Below, one piece after another: positions 50,674 through 62,274 of a DNA stretch of 64,000 nucleotides. The position numbers were made by a program, and so were the translations under genes. Source of the stretch: Minicystis rosea. GTDB lineage: Bacteria; Myxococcota_A; Polyangia; Polyangiales; Polyangiaceae. The first letter of the stretch is position 1, and each line of letters starts with the position of its first letter. Under the pieces are notes generated by a model. The model made no database searches, was not told where the DNA came from, and saw nothing but the letters and a program-made list of their open reading frames with translations. The stretch is taken from positions 15,453,501-15,517,500 of the forward strand of contig CP016211.1 of NCBI GenBank assembly GCA_001931535.1, written 5' to 3'.

Positions 50674-51036
50674 ATGCACCACCCGCCGAGCTTGATCGTC
50701 GCCCTCGCGCACCTCTTCTTCTCGGGCGTGAGCGTCTTCATCGTGGCCAAGCTGCTCCCGGGCGTGCAGGCCAAGTCGCTGACCTCGTCGATCGCGTTCG
50801 CGTTCGTGGTCGCGGTGCTCAACGTGATCGCGTGGTGGCTGCTGGCGCCCCTCACGCTGCCCTTCAAGTGGCTGACGCTGGGCGTGGGCGGGTTCATCAT
50901 CAACGGCGTGATCTTCATGCTCGCCGCGCGCATCGTCGGGGGCGTGAAGGTCTCCGGCTGCGTGATGGCGGCGATCGCGGCGTTCTGCGTGACGTTGGTG
51001 AACCAGGCCATTCAGCACGTCATCGGGACGTGGTGA
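50674..51036 (+). CDS. Phage-holin-family-type small membrane protein (4 TM)
   Basis: The protein has 120 residues. Four hydrophobic segments are evident (about 8-27, 38-60, 68-87 and 92-115), with charges only at the ends. This fits the YvlD/phage holin family (Phage_holin_4-like) of small membrane proteins of uncertain role. It stands alone between the palindromic element and the NCS1 transporter gene (convergent). There is no other phage gene, so a lysis role is unlikely. Confidence 0.75.
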   Translation: MHHPPSLIVALAHLFFSGVSVFIVAKLLPGVQAKSLTSSIAFAFVVAVLNVIAWWLLAPLTLPFKWLTLGVGGFIINGVIFMLAARIVGGVKVSGCVMAAIAAFCVTLVNQAIQHVIGTW

Positions 51037-51059
51037 ATGATCGATGAGGCGCGGGGCCG

Positions 51060-52586
<1,527 letters not shown>

Positions 52587-52721
52587 GGTCTGTCAGGGTA
52601 GCTGTCCCGACGGCGCACGAGAAGTTTCGCGGCAAGGCTCTGTCCGGCGACGGCTGAGCTCACCGCATCGTCGGTCGAGCTCGCTCGCCTCGGGCGCTCT
52701 TCCTCGCTGCGGCGCGCGGCG

Positions 52722-55700
52722 TCAGTATCGGTATTGCCAGAGCACGTCCACGCCCGTGACCGTCTGGTCGCTGCCGGCGTCGACGCGGCCGCGCAGCATC
52801 CAGTTCCGCCAGAAGCGCCAATCGACGGTGATGAGCGTGCGCTGGCCCTTGAGCTGCGCGCTGCCGGCGGTCGTCGGTTGATTGGAGGCGCCGTACGTCG
52901 AGAGCTCGATGACCTTGTCACCGGCGTTGTAGACGAGGCCGGGGCGGAAGGTGCCGTCGTCGTTGGCGCCGATGCTCGTGGAGATGTTGCCCGCGATCTG
53001 CGTGCTGAACTGCTGAGCGATGAGCTGCGCCGCGAGGCCCGTGCCCGGCACGCCGCCGGCCTTGTCACCGCCGGCCCCGAGCGTCGATTGCTCCACGCCG
53101 CCGAAGAGGAGCGTGGCCATGATGCGGTTCTCGGGGATGGTGGGCGAGCGGTACTTGATCTTCTCCGGAGCGATGGGGAAGAGCACGCCCGTGTACTCGA
53201 TGAAGATCTGACCGTCGGGCGAGTCCCACCGGGCGGTCACGTTCACGTACGGGTTCGCCGGATCTTCGGGGCGCATGTGCACGACGCCCTGCTCGATCTC
53301 GAACTGTTTCTTCATCACCTCGATGCGGCCGCGCGTGAGCTGGATGTCGCCCGAGACTTGGGCTTTGTCCACCATCTCCACCTTGATGGGCGCGCTCTTC
53401 ACGCCGGCGAGGCCGACGTCGAGCAGGCTGCTCTTCACGGTGATCTCGCCGAGGTTCAGCGTGAGCGAGAGGCGCGAGGGGGCGCCGCGCTCTTCGCGGG
53501 GCTTGCCGCGGTCCTGCACGATCTCGACGTCGGCGTTGTCGTCGAGCGCTTGCACGCTGTTGCCGCTCGACTTGGGGAGATCGATGTGGAGCCGCGGCAC
53601 GCCGATGGTGACCGAGAGATCGCGCGCCTTCTTCTCGGCGACGATGTCGAACTTGCCGCGGGCGTCGCCGAGGGGGACGCCTTCGAGCGTGATGGGCAGC
53701 TCCTGGCCTTGCTTGATCTGGAAGCTCGCCTCCGCGCGCACGAAGCGCAGGCCCGCGAACTGAGCCTTGCCGGTGCCGGTGATGCGGCCCTTCGTGCCGT
53801 CGGCGCTGAGGCGGTCGAGCATGAGGACGCCGCCCGCGCCGCCGTTCAGCTCGATCTGCGCGTTGCGCAAGTCCTGTCCGAGCTGAGGCAGGTGGAAGAT
53901 GCCGTCCGCGACCTTCATGCGCACGGCGATGCGGGCCTTGTCGTCGTCGTCGAGCCGCGTCCACCCGAGGCGCGCGTCGCCGTCGAGCGTGCCGTCGACG
54001 CGGCTGAGCACGCCTGCCAAGAACGGGCCGAGCACCGCGAGCCGGAAGCGCGTGGCTTTGGCCACGAGGTCGGCCGGGCGCGCGGGATCGACGGTGGGGA
54101 TGAGCGCGTTTTGCCAGACGATGTCGGAGAAGGCGCTGGCGCTGAGCTTGCCGCCCGTCTTGCTGGACAGCTCGAAGCGCGCGGTGGCCGCGCCACGATC
54201 GGCCGTGAGGTTGCGCCCCTTCGGCCGGCCGATGTCGAGCTGCACCGCGGCCTCGTCGTAGCTGAGATCGTTGCCGACCTTGAGGCCGGGCAGCGCGAGC
54301 GCGACCTTGACGACGGGCGCTTCGCCGAGGCCCGTGATCGACACGGTGCCGTCGAGCGCGCCGCTGATGCCGCGATCGCTGAAGAAGGGGATTTCGCCGA
54401 GCGGGAGGCTCGTCACCTTGGCTTCGACGGCGCCCTTGGGCTTGATCGGGCGGCCCGCGAGCACGTCGGCGATGGGGACGACGAAGTTCGCGTCCGCGTC
54501 CGCGACGGCGCGATCGTCGTGCTTGAGGTGGGCGCTCGCGGTGGCCTTCTCGCCGTCGTAACCAAGGAGGACGGCGATGTCGACGGGCACGCCCCACGGG
54601 CTCTCCGGCGGCGCGAGCTTGCTCGGGTCGACGGTCTTGAGCGGCTTGCGCTTGTCGTCCACCGGCTCGGGCGGCGGCGCGCCCACGTGCGCCACGCCCC
54701 AACCGCCGGCGCGGATCTCCGCGTGCGGGTGCTCGATGCTCCCCGTCACCTTGCCGGAGAGCTCGATCTCGCCGGCGAGCGGCGGCAAGCGCTCGCGCAC
54801 GAAGGAGGGCAGCGTGCCGAACGCGCCGATGGCGCGCCGCGGAATGTTGAGGCTCACCTCGATGGGCGCGACGCGGAGCAGATCCCAACGGCGCTCGGGG
54901 TGATCGAGGAAGGACGCGACATCCAACGTGGCGCGGGCGCCGACGGAGGCGATGGGCGAGCCGTCGGTGAGCGTCACCTTCGCGCCGGTCACACCGCTCA
55001 CGGGATCGAACGAGCCGCGCAGCTCGACGTCGGTCGAGAGCGAGGACCACGCGGGCTTCTCCGTGTTGGAATCGATGAGGCCGGCCACCGCGAGGCCGCG
55101 CGTGCGGGCCACGAAGTTCTTCACCGAGGGCAGCTTTGCCCCTGGGCGGCGCTCGATCACGGCGACCGTGCTCAGCTTGCCGCGGATGTCGCTGAGCACG
55201 AGATCCACCGGCGCGAGCCGCGCGAGGCAGCGCAGGTTCCAATCCTCGGCGGCCACTTCGATCTTGCCGGAGACGCGGGTCCAAGTCGTCGGATCGAGCA
55301 TCGGCCCAGCGAGCTGACCGTCGCCGCCGCTCACGCGCACGGAGGCGATGGCGCCGTCGCAGCGCTCCGCGGCGGGCTCGTTCGGCGTGGCGTGCGCGAC
55401 GAGCCGGAGCAGGCCGTCGACGCGCATGCGCTCGCCCGCGAACGAGGCGACGACCTGGCCCGAGACACCGGAGATGCCCGCGGCCTGGCCGTTCACCATC
55501 TCGATGGCGACGTGGCCGTAGCGCTGGCCGGGGCGGCTCGACGAGAGATCCACGTCGACGTTGGCGAGGCCTCCGAGGTGCTGGGGGATGCCCGCCATCT
55601 TCGCGACCTTGCCGAGATCGACGTCGTGCCCGTGCAGCTTGCCGACGATCTCCTGGCCCTGCACGCGGAGGCCGCCGTACATCGCGCCGATGCCCGCGCC

Positions 55701-57554
55701 GTGGAGCGCGAGCTTGTCGAGGACCACGCCGGCGGGCGTCGACGACACCTGCGCGACGGTCGCCTCGACGGTGCCCTCGCGGCGCGCGATGGTGACCTTC
55801 ACGTCGCGCACGGCCTTGGCTTTGCCGTCGATCGCGCCTGCCGCTTGGATCGAGTCGCCGTTGGCGGCGTCGAGCTTCGTCTCCACGCGCATGCCGAGGG
55901 CTGGGCCCGCGGCGCGGACCTCGATCGTCTCGAACGCGTAGCGGTTCGCGCGCACGCCGCGGCCGCGCACGCTCGCGTCGATCGTCGGCGACGTGACGGG
56001 GCCGCGCACGCGCGCGTCGATGTTGCCCTCGTCGAGCGCCACGTCGCCCGGCGCGCGGATGCCGCCGACCCGGCCGGTCACCTTGGCGTCGATCGCGCCG
56101 TCCTTCAGCGTGCCCGCGACCTTGACCTTCGCCGAGCCGTCGACCGGCGCGCTGATGCGGCGCACGGCGCGGATCGACGCCGCTTGGGTCTCGACCTCGA
56201 AGCGCAGGCCGTCGTTGTTGTCGAACGAGAACGTCGCGTCGGTCGGCGCGCCCTCCTCGTCCACGTGGGCGTTGCCCTTCCACGCGCCCTTCGAGAGCGA
56301 GGCCTGCGCCTTGACCGCGGGGATCGGGTTGTTCGCGATCGCGAGCGGCTTGGTAGTCACGCTCGCGTCGATCTCGAGCGCGTCGCCGAGGCCGAGACGC
56401 ACGCGGCCCTCGGCGTCGAGCGGCGTCGCCTGTGGAACCTCGAGCGCCACCCGCGGATCGAGCGCGCGGATGTTGAACGCGAGATCGAGCGTCGGCGGCG
56501 CGTTCAGCGAGAGCTTGCCCTTGGCGTCGACGCTGCCGCTGCCCTCGAAGCCGACCTGTGCGTCGACCGCGAGCTCGGGGAGATCGCCCTCCGCATTCGC
56601 CACCACGCTCGCCGGTTTGTAGAGCGGGAGCTTCGTCGATTTGTCGGGCAGGAACGCGGCGATCGCTTCCGGCGTGGCGCGCGGCACCTCGACCTTGGCT
56701 TTGACGTGCGCGCCTTCCATGAGCGCGGAGACGTGCACCTCGATGTCGCCGATGCGCCCATCGAAGCCCGTCTCCATGCGTGGCGGCGGCGCGGCCTCGT
56801 TGCCCTTGGCCGGAGGCACGTGGAGGTGGAAGCGCGCGTCGCCCGCGAGCGGTTGCGGCACCGGCGCGCGGGCGTCGACGCGCACCGGGCCGACGTCGAC
56901 GGCGACGCCTTCTCGATCGACGCGCACCGAGCCGACCACGTGCGCGAGCTCGGCGTCGAGCGGGGTCTTGGGCGCGACCGCGCCGTGCGCCGTGATGCGA
57001 TCGACCTCGATCCGATCGAGCGTCACGCGCGGCGGCGGTCCGCCCGGCGCCGAGGGCGACGGGTTCCGCAGGAGGAAGGTGTCCGCGATCGTCGGGCCGC
57101 CGGCCTCGCCCGGCTCCAGGCCGACGTCGACGCGATCGATGTGGATGAGCGGCACCGGCACGCGGATCGATCCGCCGCCGAAGAGCGCGCTCTTCGCGAT
57201 CGCGATCACGTCGGTGTCGGCGCGCAGACCGTCGATGCGCACCACCTCGACCCCGCGCGGATCGAGGGCGGCCACCGAGCGCACGGAGAGGCCGCGCAGG
57301 CTCAGCCGATCGATCTCGCCGAGGACGAGCTTGCCCTTGAACGTCGTGCCGAGGATCCCGTTCGCCACCGTGCGCACCACGCGCCGCGTGGGCGCGAGAT
57401 CGAGGTGCACCGCGACCGACACGACCAGGGCGCTCACGAACACGGCGGTGAGCCCCATGACGGCGCCCATCGTGCCGAGCACGCGCCGAAAGCGGCCCGG
57501 CCCGGACGAAGGTCCAGGCGGCAGCGGCGCAGGCGATGCGGGAGGCGCGACCAC
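52722..57554 (-). CDS. tamB: TamB/translocation and assembly module protein (AsmA-like giant)
   Basis: The protein has 1610 residues. An N-terminal TM helix (about 28-50) anchors it in the inner membrane; the rest is a long series of beta-strand repeats that should span the periplasm as a groove. The C-terminal 300 residues are the TamB (DUF490) domain, with the family pattern GDIQLTRGRIEVMKKQFEI, ENRIMATLLFGG and a final aromatic DVLWQYRY. TamB-type proteins move phospholipids to the outer membrane and help insert outer-membrane proteins with TamA. No tamA/bamA gene lies in this window. It runs divergently from nothing close and is transcribed alone. Confidence 0.88.
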   Translation of the reverse strand: MVAPPASPAPLPPGPSSGPGRFRRVLGTMGAVMGLTAVFVSALVVSVAVHLDLAPTRRVVRTVANGILGTTFKGKLVLGEIDRLSLRGLSVRSVAALDPRGVEVVRIDGLRADTDVIAIAKSALFGGGSIRVPVPLIHIDRVDVGLEPGEAGGPTIADTFLLRNPSPSAPGGPPPRVTLDRIEVDRITAHGAVAPKTPLDAELAHVVGSVRVDREGVAVDVGPVRVDARAPVPQPLAGDARFHLHVPPAKGNEAAPPPRMETGFDGRIGDIEVHVSALMEGAHVKAKVEVPRATPEAIAAFLPDKSTKLPLYKPASVVANAEGDLPELAVDAQVGFEGSGSVDAKGKLSLNAPPTLDLAFNIRALDPRVALEVPQATPLDAEGRVRLGLGDALEIDASVTTKPLAIANNPIPAVKAQASLSKGAWKGNAHVDEEGAPTDATFSFDNNDGLRFEVETQAASIRAVRRISAPVDGSAKVKVAGTLKDGAIDAKVTGRVGGIRAPGDVALDEGNIDARVRGPVTSPTIDASVRGRGVRANRYAFETIEVRAAGPALGMRVETKLDAANGDSIQAAGAIDGKAKAVRDVKVTIARREGTVEATVAQVSSTPAGVVLDKLALHGAGIGAMYGGLRVQGQEIVGKLHGHDVDLGKVAKMAGIPQHLGGLANVDVDLSSSRPGQRYGHVAIEMVNGQAAGISGVSGQVVASFAGERMRVDGLLRLVAHATPNEPAAERCDGAIASVRVSGGDGQLAGPMLDPTTWTRVSGKIEVAAEDWNLRCLARLAPVDLVLSDIRGKLSTVAVIERRPGAKLPSVKNFVARTRGLAVAGLIDSNTEKPAWSSLSTDVELRGSFDPVSGVTGAKVTLTDGSPIASVGARATLDVASFLDHPERRWDLLRVAPIEVSLNIPRRAIGAFGTLPSFVRERLPPLAGEIELSGKVTGSIEHPHAEIRAGGWGVAHVGAPPPEPVDDKRKPLKTVDPSKLAPPESPWGVPVDIAVLLGYDGEKATASAHLKHDDRAVADADANFVVPIADVLAGRPIKPKGAVEAKVTSLPLGEIPFFSDRGISGALDGTVSITGLGEAPVVKVALALPGLKVGNDLSYDEAAVQLDIGRPKGRNLTADRGAATARFELSSKTGGKLSASAFSDIVWQNALIPTVDPARPADLVAKATRFRLAVLGPFLAGVLSRVDGTLDGDARLGWTRLDDDDKARIAVRMKVADGIFHLPQLGQDLRNAQIELNGGAGGVLMLDRLSADGTKGRITGTGKAQFAGLRFVRAEASFQIKQGQELPITLEGVPLGDARGKFDIVAEKKARDLSVTIGVPRLHIDLPKSSGNSVQALDDNADVEIVQDRGKPREERGAPSRLSLTLNLGEITVKSSLLDVGLAGVKSAPIKVEMVDKAQVSGDIQLTRGRIEVMKKQFEIEQGVVHMRPEDPANPYVNVTARWDSPDGQIFIEYTGVLFPIAPEKIKYRSPTIPENRIMATLLFGGVEQSTLGAGGDKAGGVPGTGLAAQLIAQQFSTQIAGNISTSIGANDDGTFRPGLVYNAGDKVIELSTYGASNQPTTAGSAQLKGQRTLITVDWRFWRNWMLRGRVDAGSDQTVTGVDVLWQYRY

Positions 57555-57842
57555 GGCGGAAGCTTACCAGGCTACGACGGACTCGTCGCTCGTGAGGCAA
57601 CATCCCGGCGCGGGTTCGTCCACATGGGTTCGTGAGAGGCGCGGCATGTGCGTTTTGCCGCGTCGGCGGGCACGGAGGTGAGGGCCCGAGCCCTCACATT
57701 TCTGTCCGAGCCTTCGACCCGCGCGGCCCCGAGGTGTGAGGCGACTGCCCGGGTCGTGCAAACAGAATTGCGATCACGCCAGCGCGGATTGCACGTCTGC
57801 AACGTGGGAGATGGTCGCCCCGCTCACCAGGCCTCGATGCCT

Positions 57843-59093
57843 TCAAGGTGTCTCGTCGCAAGCGCGGACGAAGTACCAGCGAAAGCGGAGCGCGCCGGGG
57901 CGCATCTCGACGCAGGCCACGTCACCGACCTTCACCGATTCGTAGAGCTGGCGGGACACCGCGACGTCGTTCACGCCCGGAAACGAGCCTCCGGACGCGA
58001 GATGCAAATCGTAGTGAGGACCTTTGCCCGAATGAAAGTGCTTGTCGGTCACCGCCACGCGGGCCACCTCGCGCGCGCCGCGATCGAGGATCATGTTGGC
58101 CATGCAGAGCGCGCCCACGGCGTGCGGAGCGAGGAACAAGAGCACGCTCAGCCGGCCGTACCAGTGACGTCGGACGTCCGAGGCCGCGCTCGCGATCGCG
58201 GTGGAGAGCGCGATCGCCGCGATGGTCGCCCACACGACCAGCGGCTGCCAATCGATCACGTGAACATCCAGGGTCACGCGGAGCATCAACGCCAACCCCG
58301 GTCCGAACAGCGGGATCTGGAGCCCGGGGCGAACGTCGTTCCGCTCGCCGAGGATCGCGTAACGGTCGCGCCCTGTGAGGATGAGCGTCGTCGTGACGAT
58401 CGGGATCACGACCAGCACGGCCATGGAGAGCCAATAGGGCTGAGGATGGAAGAAGCCCCACGCTCCCGCGGCGAACGTGGCGCCGCTCATGACGCGCGCG
58501 ATCGAGCGCGCCCACATCAGCGAGCGCCGGCGCTCGTCTTCGGTGCCCCCGAGATCCGGGCGCTGGAGCAGCTCCTCCGTCGCGTTGGCTTGGTCGAGCA
58601 GATCGAGGTTGGGGATGCGTCCCAGCCACTCGTGGAAGGCGTCGTCGCGCTCGACGTAGAGATGCGCTTTGACCGGCTTTCGGGCGGTGTCTTGCAGCTC
58701 GAATACGAACTGCTGAAAGCCGTACTGCATGGGAATGATTCGGAGCCCGCGAATCTCGTCCAGGTGCAAGCGTTGCTGGGCGTGCTCGACGAGCTCGATC
58801 TCGTGCTCGAAGAGGACCACCCGACAGCGCCGGATCCACCAGAGGAGATACGGGCAGCCGACCATGAAGCAGAGGCCCACGAGGATGACGAGGACGCGCC
58901 AACCCACATCGTTTTGTGGCCTGCGCTCGATGAGCAGCGCGCCGCCGATGAAGGCTGTGGCCATGACGAAGCTGCCCGCGCTGGTCGCGTAGTAGAAGAG
59001 CCGCTGTTTGCGGGAAGGCCGATAGACACGCGGCCATGTGCCGTCGCGTCGCGCTTCGGGGAGCTCAGCGCTCGGTTCGATGGGGGGCAGCAT
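57843..59093 (-). CDS. Integral membrane protein of unknown function
   Basis: The protein has 416 residues from ATG 59093, inside the last 29 bases of the grpB-like gene. TM segments are visible at about 30-50, 57-77 and again at about 195-290 (several). Between them lies a soluble strand-rich part (CRVVLFEHEIELVEHAQQ) like a bacterial PH-type domain. The last 80 residues form a soluble domain (VAVTDKHFHSGKGPHYDLHL). No family could be named. The overlap with the upstream gene suggests co-expression, though that protein is unrelated in type. Confidence 0.6.
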   Translation of the reverse strand: MLPPIEPSAELPEARRDGTWPRVYRPSRKQRLFYYATSAGSFVMATAFIGGALLIERRPQNDVGWRVLVILVGLCFMVGCPYLLWWIRRCRVVLFEHEIELVEHAQQRLHLDEIRGLRIIPMQYGFQQFVFELQDTARKPVKAHLYVERDDAFHEWLGRIPNLDLLDQANATEELLQRPDLGGTEDERRRSLMWARSIARVMSGATFAAGAWGFFHPQPYWLSMAVLVVIPIVTTTLILTGRDRYAILGERNDVRPGLQIPLFGPGLALMLRVTLDVHVIDWQPLVVWATIAAIALSTAIASAASDVRRHWYGRLSVLLFLAPHAVGALCMANMILDRGAREVARVAVTDKHFHSGKGPHYDLHLASGGSFPGVNDVAVSRQLYESVKVGDVACVEMRPGALRFRWYFVRACDETP

Positions 59094-59625
59094 CGGTCCG
59101 CTGGCGATACCACTCCATGGCGACCTGCTCCACCCGTTTGATCCATGCATTCTTGCCGTCGTTGTAGGCACCGACGTCCGCTGGGTGCATGGCATAGACT
59201 TCGCGTTTCAAAGCCTCGTAGTCGACGCGCGCTTCTTCATGGCTCCGTAGATAAGTGCAGAAGGCGAGGTGACGTTCGATATCGGGATCTCCCACCTGAT
59301 AGGTGTGGATGTTGTGCGTCCGATACTCGCCCTGATCCTTGATGAAGTAGCGGCGCCCGGGCAGGCCGTATTCACCCCAGTATCGATAACCGGCGGCTTC
59401 GAAGGCCGGCGCCAGCGCTTCCACGAGGGTGATGTCGCGCACGATGGGGAGCATGTCGATGATGGGCTTGGCCGCGAGGCCCGGCACCGACGTGCTCCCG
59501 ATGTGATGAATCGTGACGAGCAGATCACCGAAGAGCGCGCCGAGCTTCTCGGCCTCCTGCGCGAACGCGGTGGGCCATCGAGGAGAGTAGTCCGTGAAGG
59601 TGTAGAGGCTCGGCATCGAGGGCAT
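59065..59625 (-). CDS. GrpB-family nucleotidyltransferase-like protein
   Basis: The protein has 186 residues. It shows the GrpB signature: SPRWPTAFAQEAEKLG at the start, HHIGSTSVPGLAAKPIIDM (near 40-58) and later RTHNIHTYQVGDPDIERHL. This matches the UPF0157/GrpB nucleotidyltransferase fold (often fused to dephospho-CoA kinase elsewhere). The function is not settled. It overlaps the membrane protein gene downstream. Confidence 0.87.
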   Translation of the reverse strand: MPSMPSLYTFTDYSPRWPTAFAQEAEKLGALFGDLLVTIHHIGSTSVPGLAAKPIIDMLPIVRDITLVEALAPAFEAAGYRYWGEYGLPGRRYFIKDQGEYRTHNIHTYQVGDPDIERHLAFCTYLRSHEEARVDYEALKREVYAMHPADVGAYNDGKNAWIKRVEQVAMEWYRQRTDAAPHRTER

Positions 59626-59799
59626 CCGGCGAGGATTGGCGCCCAGTCTATGGAGGCCGCGCCGGTGTCACAATGGTGAGCTTCGGGCGAGACGGCGGCC
59701 TTCCGCCGCAGGCAAAGGCACATGAGACGGTCGATGGAGACCTCATGGCTCATCGACTTGCCATGGAGGTGCTGAGCGCGCTGCTGGCCACGCCCGAGA

Positions 59800-62109
59800 T
59801 CAGTGCGTGGAAGCGCCGATCCGCTTCACGGATGCGTCGTGCTCGGGCGGCGCCGTCGAGGCGTGGACCTCTTCGTCGGTGAGCTTGCGCCAGCGTTTGC
59901 CGTCGGCGGACCACTCCTCGATCTCGCCCGAGGCGACGTCGAAGAACCAGGCATAGAGCCGGAGCGTGCCTGCCTCCACGCGCTCGCGGACGAGCGGGAA
60001 GGTGCGCACGTGATCGAGCTGGAGGAGCGCGTTGAGCCGCGCGACGTCGTCCTGCGACATGTCGCTCGGCAAGGTGGCCACCATGCGGCGGGCCTGCGTG
60101 TCGTCGAGCCAGGCGCGCAGGCTGCCGAGCGTGGGCGGCACCGTGTCCGGGTGCGTGAGCGCGTGGATGGCGCCGCAGCGCGAGTGCGCGCAGAGGATGA
60201 TGGCCTTCACGCCGAGCACGCCGACCGCGTATTCGAGCGCTGATCCCGCGGGCGGCGGGTGCTCCTCGGAGTAGGGCGGCACCATGTTGCCGACGTTGCG
60301 CACGATGAAGAGCTCGCCCGGATCGGTCGACGTCATCAGCGCGGGCTGGATGCGGCTGTCCGCACAGGTGATGAGCATCGTGTGCGGCGTCTGCTTCTCG
60401 GCCAGGCGCTCGAAGAGCTTGGTGTAGCGCGGGAGGTGATCGCGCCGGTAGCGATCGACGCCGGCGACGAGGCGCTGGCGCGTGGAGAGCGGCGCCGTCT
60501 CAGGCGAGCAGATCGCGGCGATGTCGGCCTCCGTGTCGGCGACGACGCCGGCGAGCGCGCCCCCGTGATCGGCGGCGATGGCGCGCGCCATCAAATCGGG
60601 GCGGAGGCCGTAGAGCGCGACCGAGAGATCGCGCTGCTTCATCGCGGTCACGAGATCGACGAGCATCTCCGCGCCGGTGGCGTCGATCGCGGTGGCGCCG
60701 GTGGCGTCGAGGACGAGCGACGAGCCGCGCCGCGCTTCGCGGATGCGCTTTTGCAAAGCCTCCATTTCGAGCGACGCGAGGAAGGTGATGGGGCCCGTGA
60801 GCTCGAGCCGCGAGGGCGCCGAGCCGCGCTCTTGGAGGCGTGAGCCCGTCTGTCCGAGCCTGAGGGCGGCGATGGCGAGCGCGGCCACGAGGCCCCACTG
60901 CACGCCCTCCGCGAGATCGGCGAACACCATGACCGCGAAGGTGATGGCGTACACGGCCGCGTCGCTCGGCGACACGCGGGCGAGCGCCACGAGCTTGCGC
61001 GGATCGAGCATCCGAAACGCCACCGAGAGGAGCACGCCGGCCAGCGCGGCTACGGGGATGCGGCTCATCACGGGCGCGAAGAGGAAGACGACGGCGAGCA
61101 GCGCGAGCGCATGGATGATGGCCGCGCGCCGCGTGCGCGCGCCGGCCTGCACGTTGAGCGCGGAGCGCACGATGACGCCGCTGACCAAGATGCCGCCCGC
61201 GAGCGCGGACGCCACGTTGCCGAGGCCTTGGCCGATCATCTCTTGATCGGGATCGTGCCGCTCGTCCTGCTTGCGCAGCTTGTCGATGGCGCTCGATGAA
61301 AGCAGCGACTCCAGCGAGGTCAGCGCATACGCGAGGAACGCGGCCCCGAAGATCGTGCCCCACGCGGCGCCCGGCGGCATCGCGGGCAGATGGAGGGGCG
61401 GGAGCGAGCGCGGGATCTCTTCGATCGTCTCCGTCTTGATCCCCAGCGCGGCGACGATGATCGTGGGGATGGCGACTGCGAAGAGTGCCGCGGGGATGCG
61501 GCGGTTGAGCCGCGAGAAGCCGAAGACCAGTCCGAGCGTCCCGAGCGCGATGAGCACGCTCACCGGTCGGGCCTGATGCAAGAGCTCGCCGATGTGGGTG
61601 ATCACGTCGATCACGCGATCCTGCGGCGGCGCAGGCAGGCCGAGCACGCGCGGGAGCTGGCCGATGACGAGGAGGGCGCCGAAGCCGGCGGTGAAGCCTT
61701 CGACGACCGACACGGGCACGAGGCGGATGATCCGACCGAGACCGAGCGCCCCCGACGCGATCTGCAAGAGGCCGCAGCACAGGACGACGACGAGCAGCGC
61801 GCCCATCCCGTGCTTCTGCACGATGGATGCGACGAGCACGGCCAGCGCCGCCGCCGGCCCGCTCACCGCGAGCGTGGTGCCGCCGAAGAGCGCGCAGACG
61901 ATCCCAGCCACGATGGCCGTCACGAGGCCCACCACGGGAGGCACGCCGGACGCGAGCGCGATGGCGAGCGAGAGCGGCACCGCGATGCAGGCCACGGTCA
62001 GGCCGGCGATCACATCTTCACGGAGATGCTCGGGGCGGAGGAGGGCACGCCATTCGGGGAGGAGGTGCCGGACGCCCAAGTCCAGCCGCGGATCGAAGAG
62101 CCTCTTCAT
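59800..62109 (-). CDS. SulP anion transporter fused to STAS and beta-carbonic anhydrase
   Basis: The protein has 769 residues. Residues 1-410 or so form a SulP permease with about 11 TM helices (PLSLAIALASGVPPVVGLVT, GGTTLAVSGPAAALAVLV). Residues of about 433-530 are a STAS domain. Residues of about 560-745 are a beta-carbonic anhydrase: the zinc ligands are C582, H642 and C645 (TCADSR and HSRCGA), with the Asp584/Arg586 dyad. Such fusions couple bicarbonate transport to CO2/bicarbonate interconversion, so bicarbonate uptake or release is the likely function. The C-terminal 35 residues are extra. Confidence 0.92.
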   Translation of the reverse strand: MKRLFDPRLDLGVRHLLPEWRALLRPEHLREDVIAGLTVACIAVPLSLAIALASGVPPVVGLVTAIVAGIVCALFGGTTLAVSGPAAALAVLVASIVQKHGMGALLVVVLCCGLLQIASGALGLGRIIRLVPVSVVEGFTAGFGALLVIGQLPRVLGLPAPPQDRVIDVITHIGELLHQARPVSVLIALGTLGLVFGFSRLNRRIPAALFAVAIPTIIVAALGIKTETIEEIPRSLPPLHLPAMPPGAAWGTIFGAAFLAYALTSLESLLSSSAIDKLRKQDERHDPDQEMIGQGLGNVASALAGGILVSGVIVRSALNVQAGARTRRAAIIHALALLAVVFLFAPVMSRIPVAALAGVLLSVAFRMLDPRKLVALARVSPSDAAVYAITFAVMVFADLAEGVQWGLVAALAIAALRLGQTGSRLQERGSAPSRLELTGPITFLASLEMEALQKRIREARRGSSLVLDATGATAIDATGAEMLVDLVTAMKQRDLSVALYGLRPDLMARAIAADHGGALAGVVADTEADIAAICSPETAPLSTRQRLVAGVDRYRRDHLPRYTKLFERLAEKQTPHTMLITCADSRIQPALMTSTDPGELFIVRNVGNMVPPYSEEHPPPAGSALEYAVGVLGVKAIILCAHSRCGAIHALTHPDTVPPTLGSLRAWLDDTQARRMVATLPSDMSQDDVARLNALLQLDHVRTFPLVRERVEAGTLRLYAWFFDVASGEIEEWSADGKRWRKLTDEEVHASTAPPEHDASVKRIGASTH

Positions 62110-62274
62110 CGCGACACGGGCTCAGTTATCCGGCGCGAGGTGGCTCACGTCAACGGCATCACCGGCCGTCTTCGTTCTTGTTCGTCGTCGAGATTGCGCG
62201 GGGATTCCCGCGGAGATCCGCCCCGGCCTGCGCGCCCCGATCCGTGCCGGTCGGGGCGCGAAGAACGTTTGAGC

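Noticed and set aside
50674..51036. Phage remnant suggested by the holin-like protein
   Set aside because: No other phage gene, attachment site or integrase is near, and the family includes ordinary bacterial membrane proteins.
52734..57635. A 1633-residue plus-strand open frame opposite tamB
   Set aside because: Composition is dominated by Arg, Ala, Glu, Asp, Val and His, with no motif, and the minus-strand TamB domain is clear.
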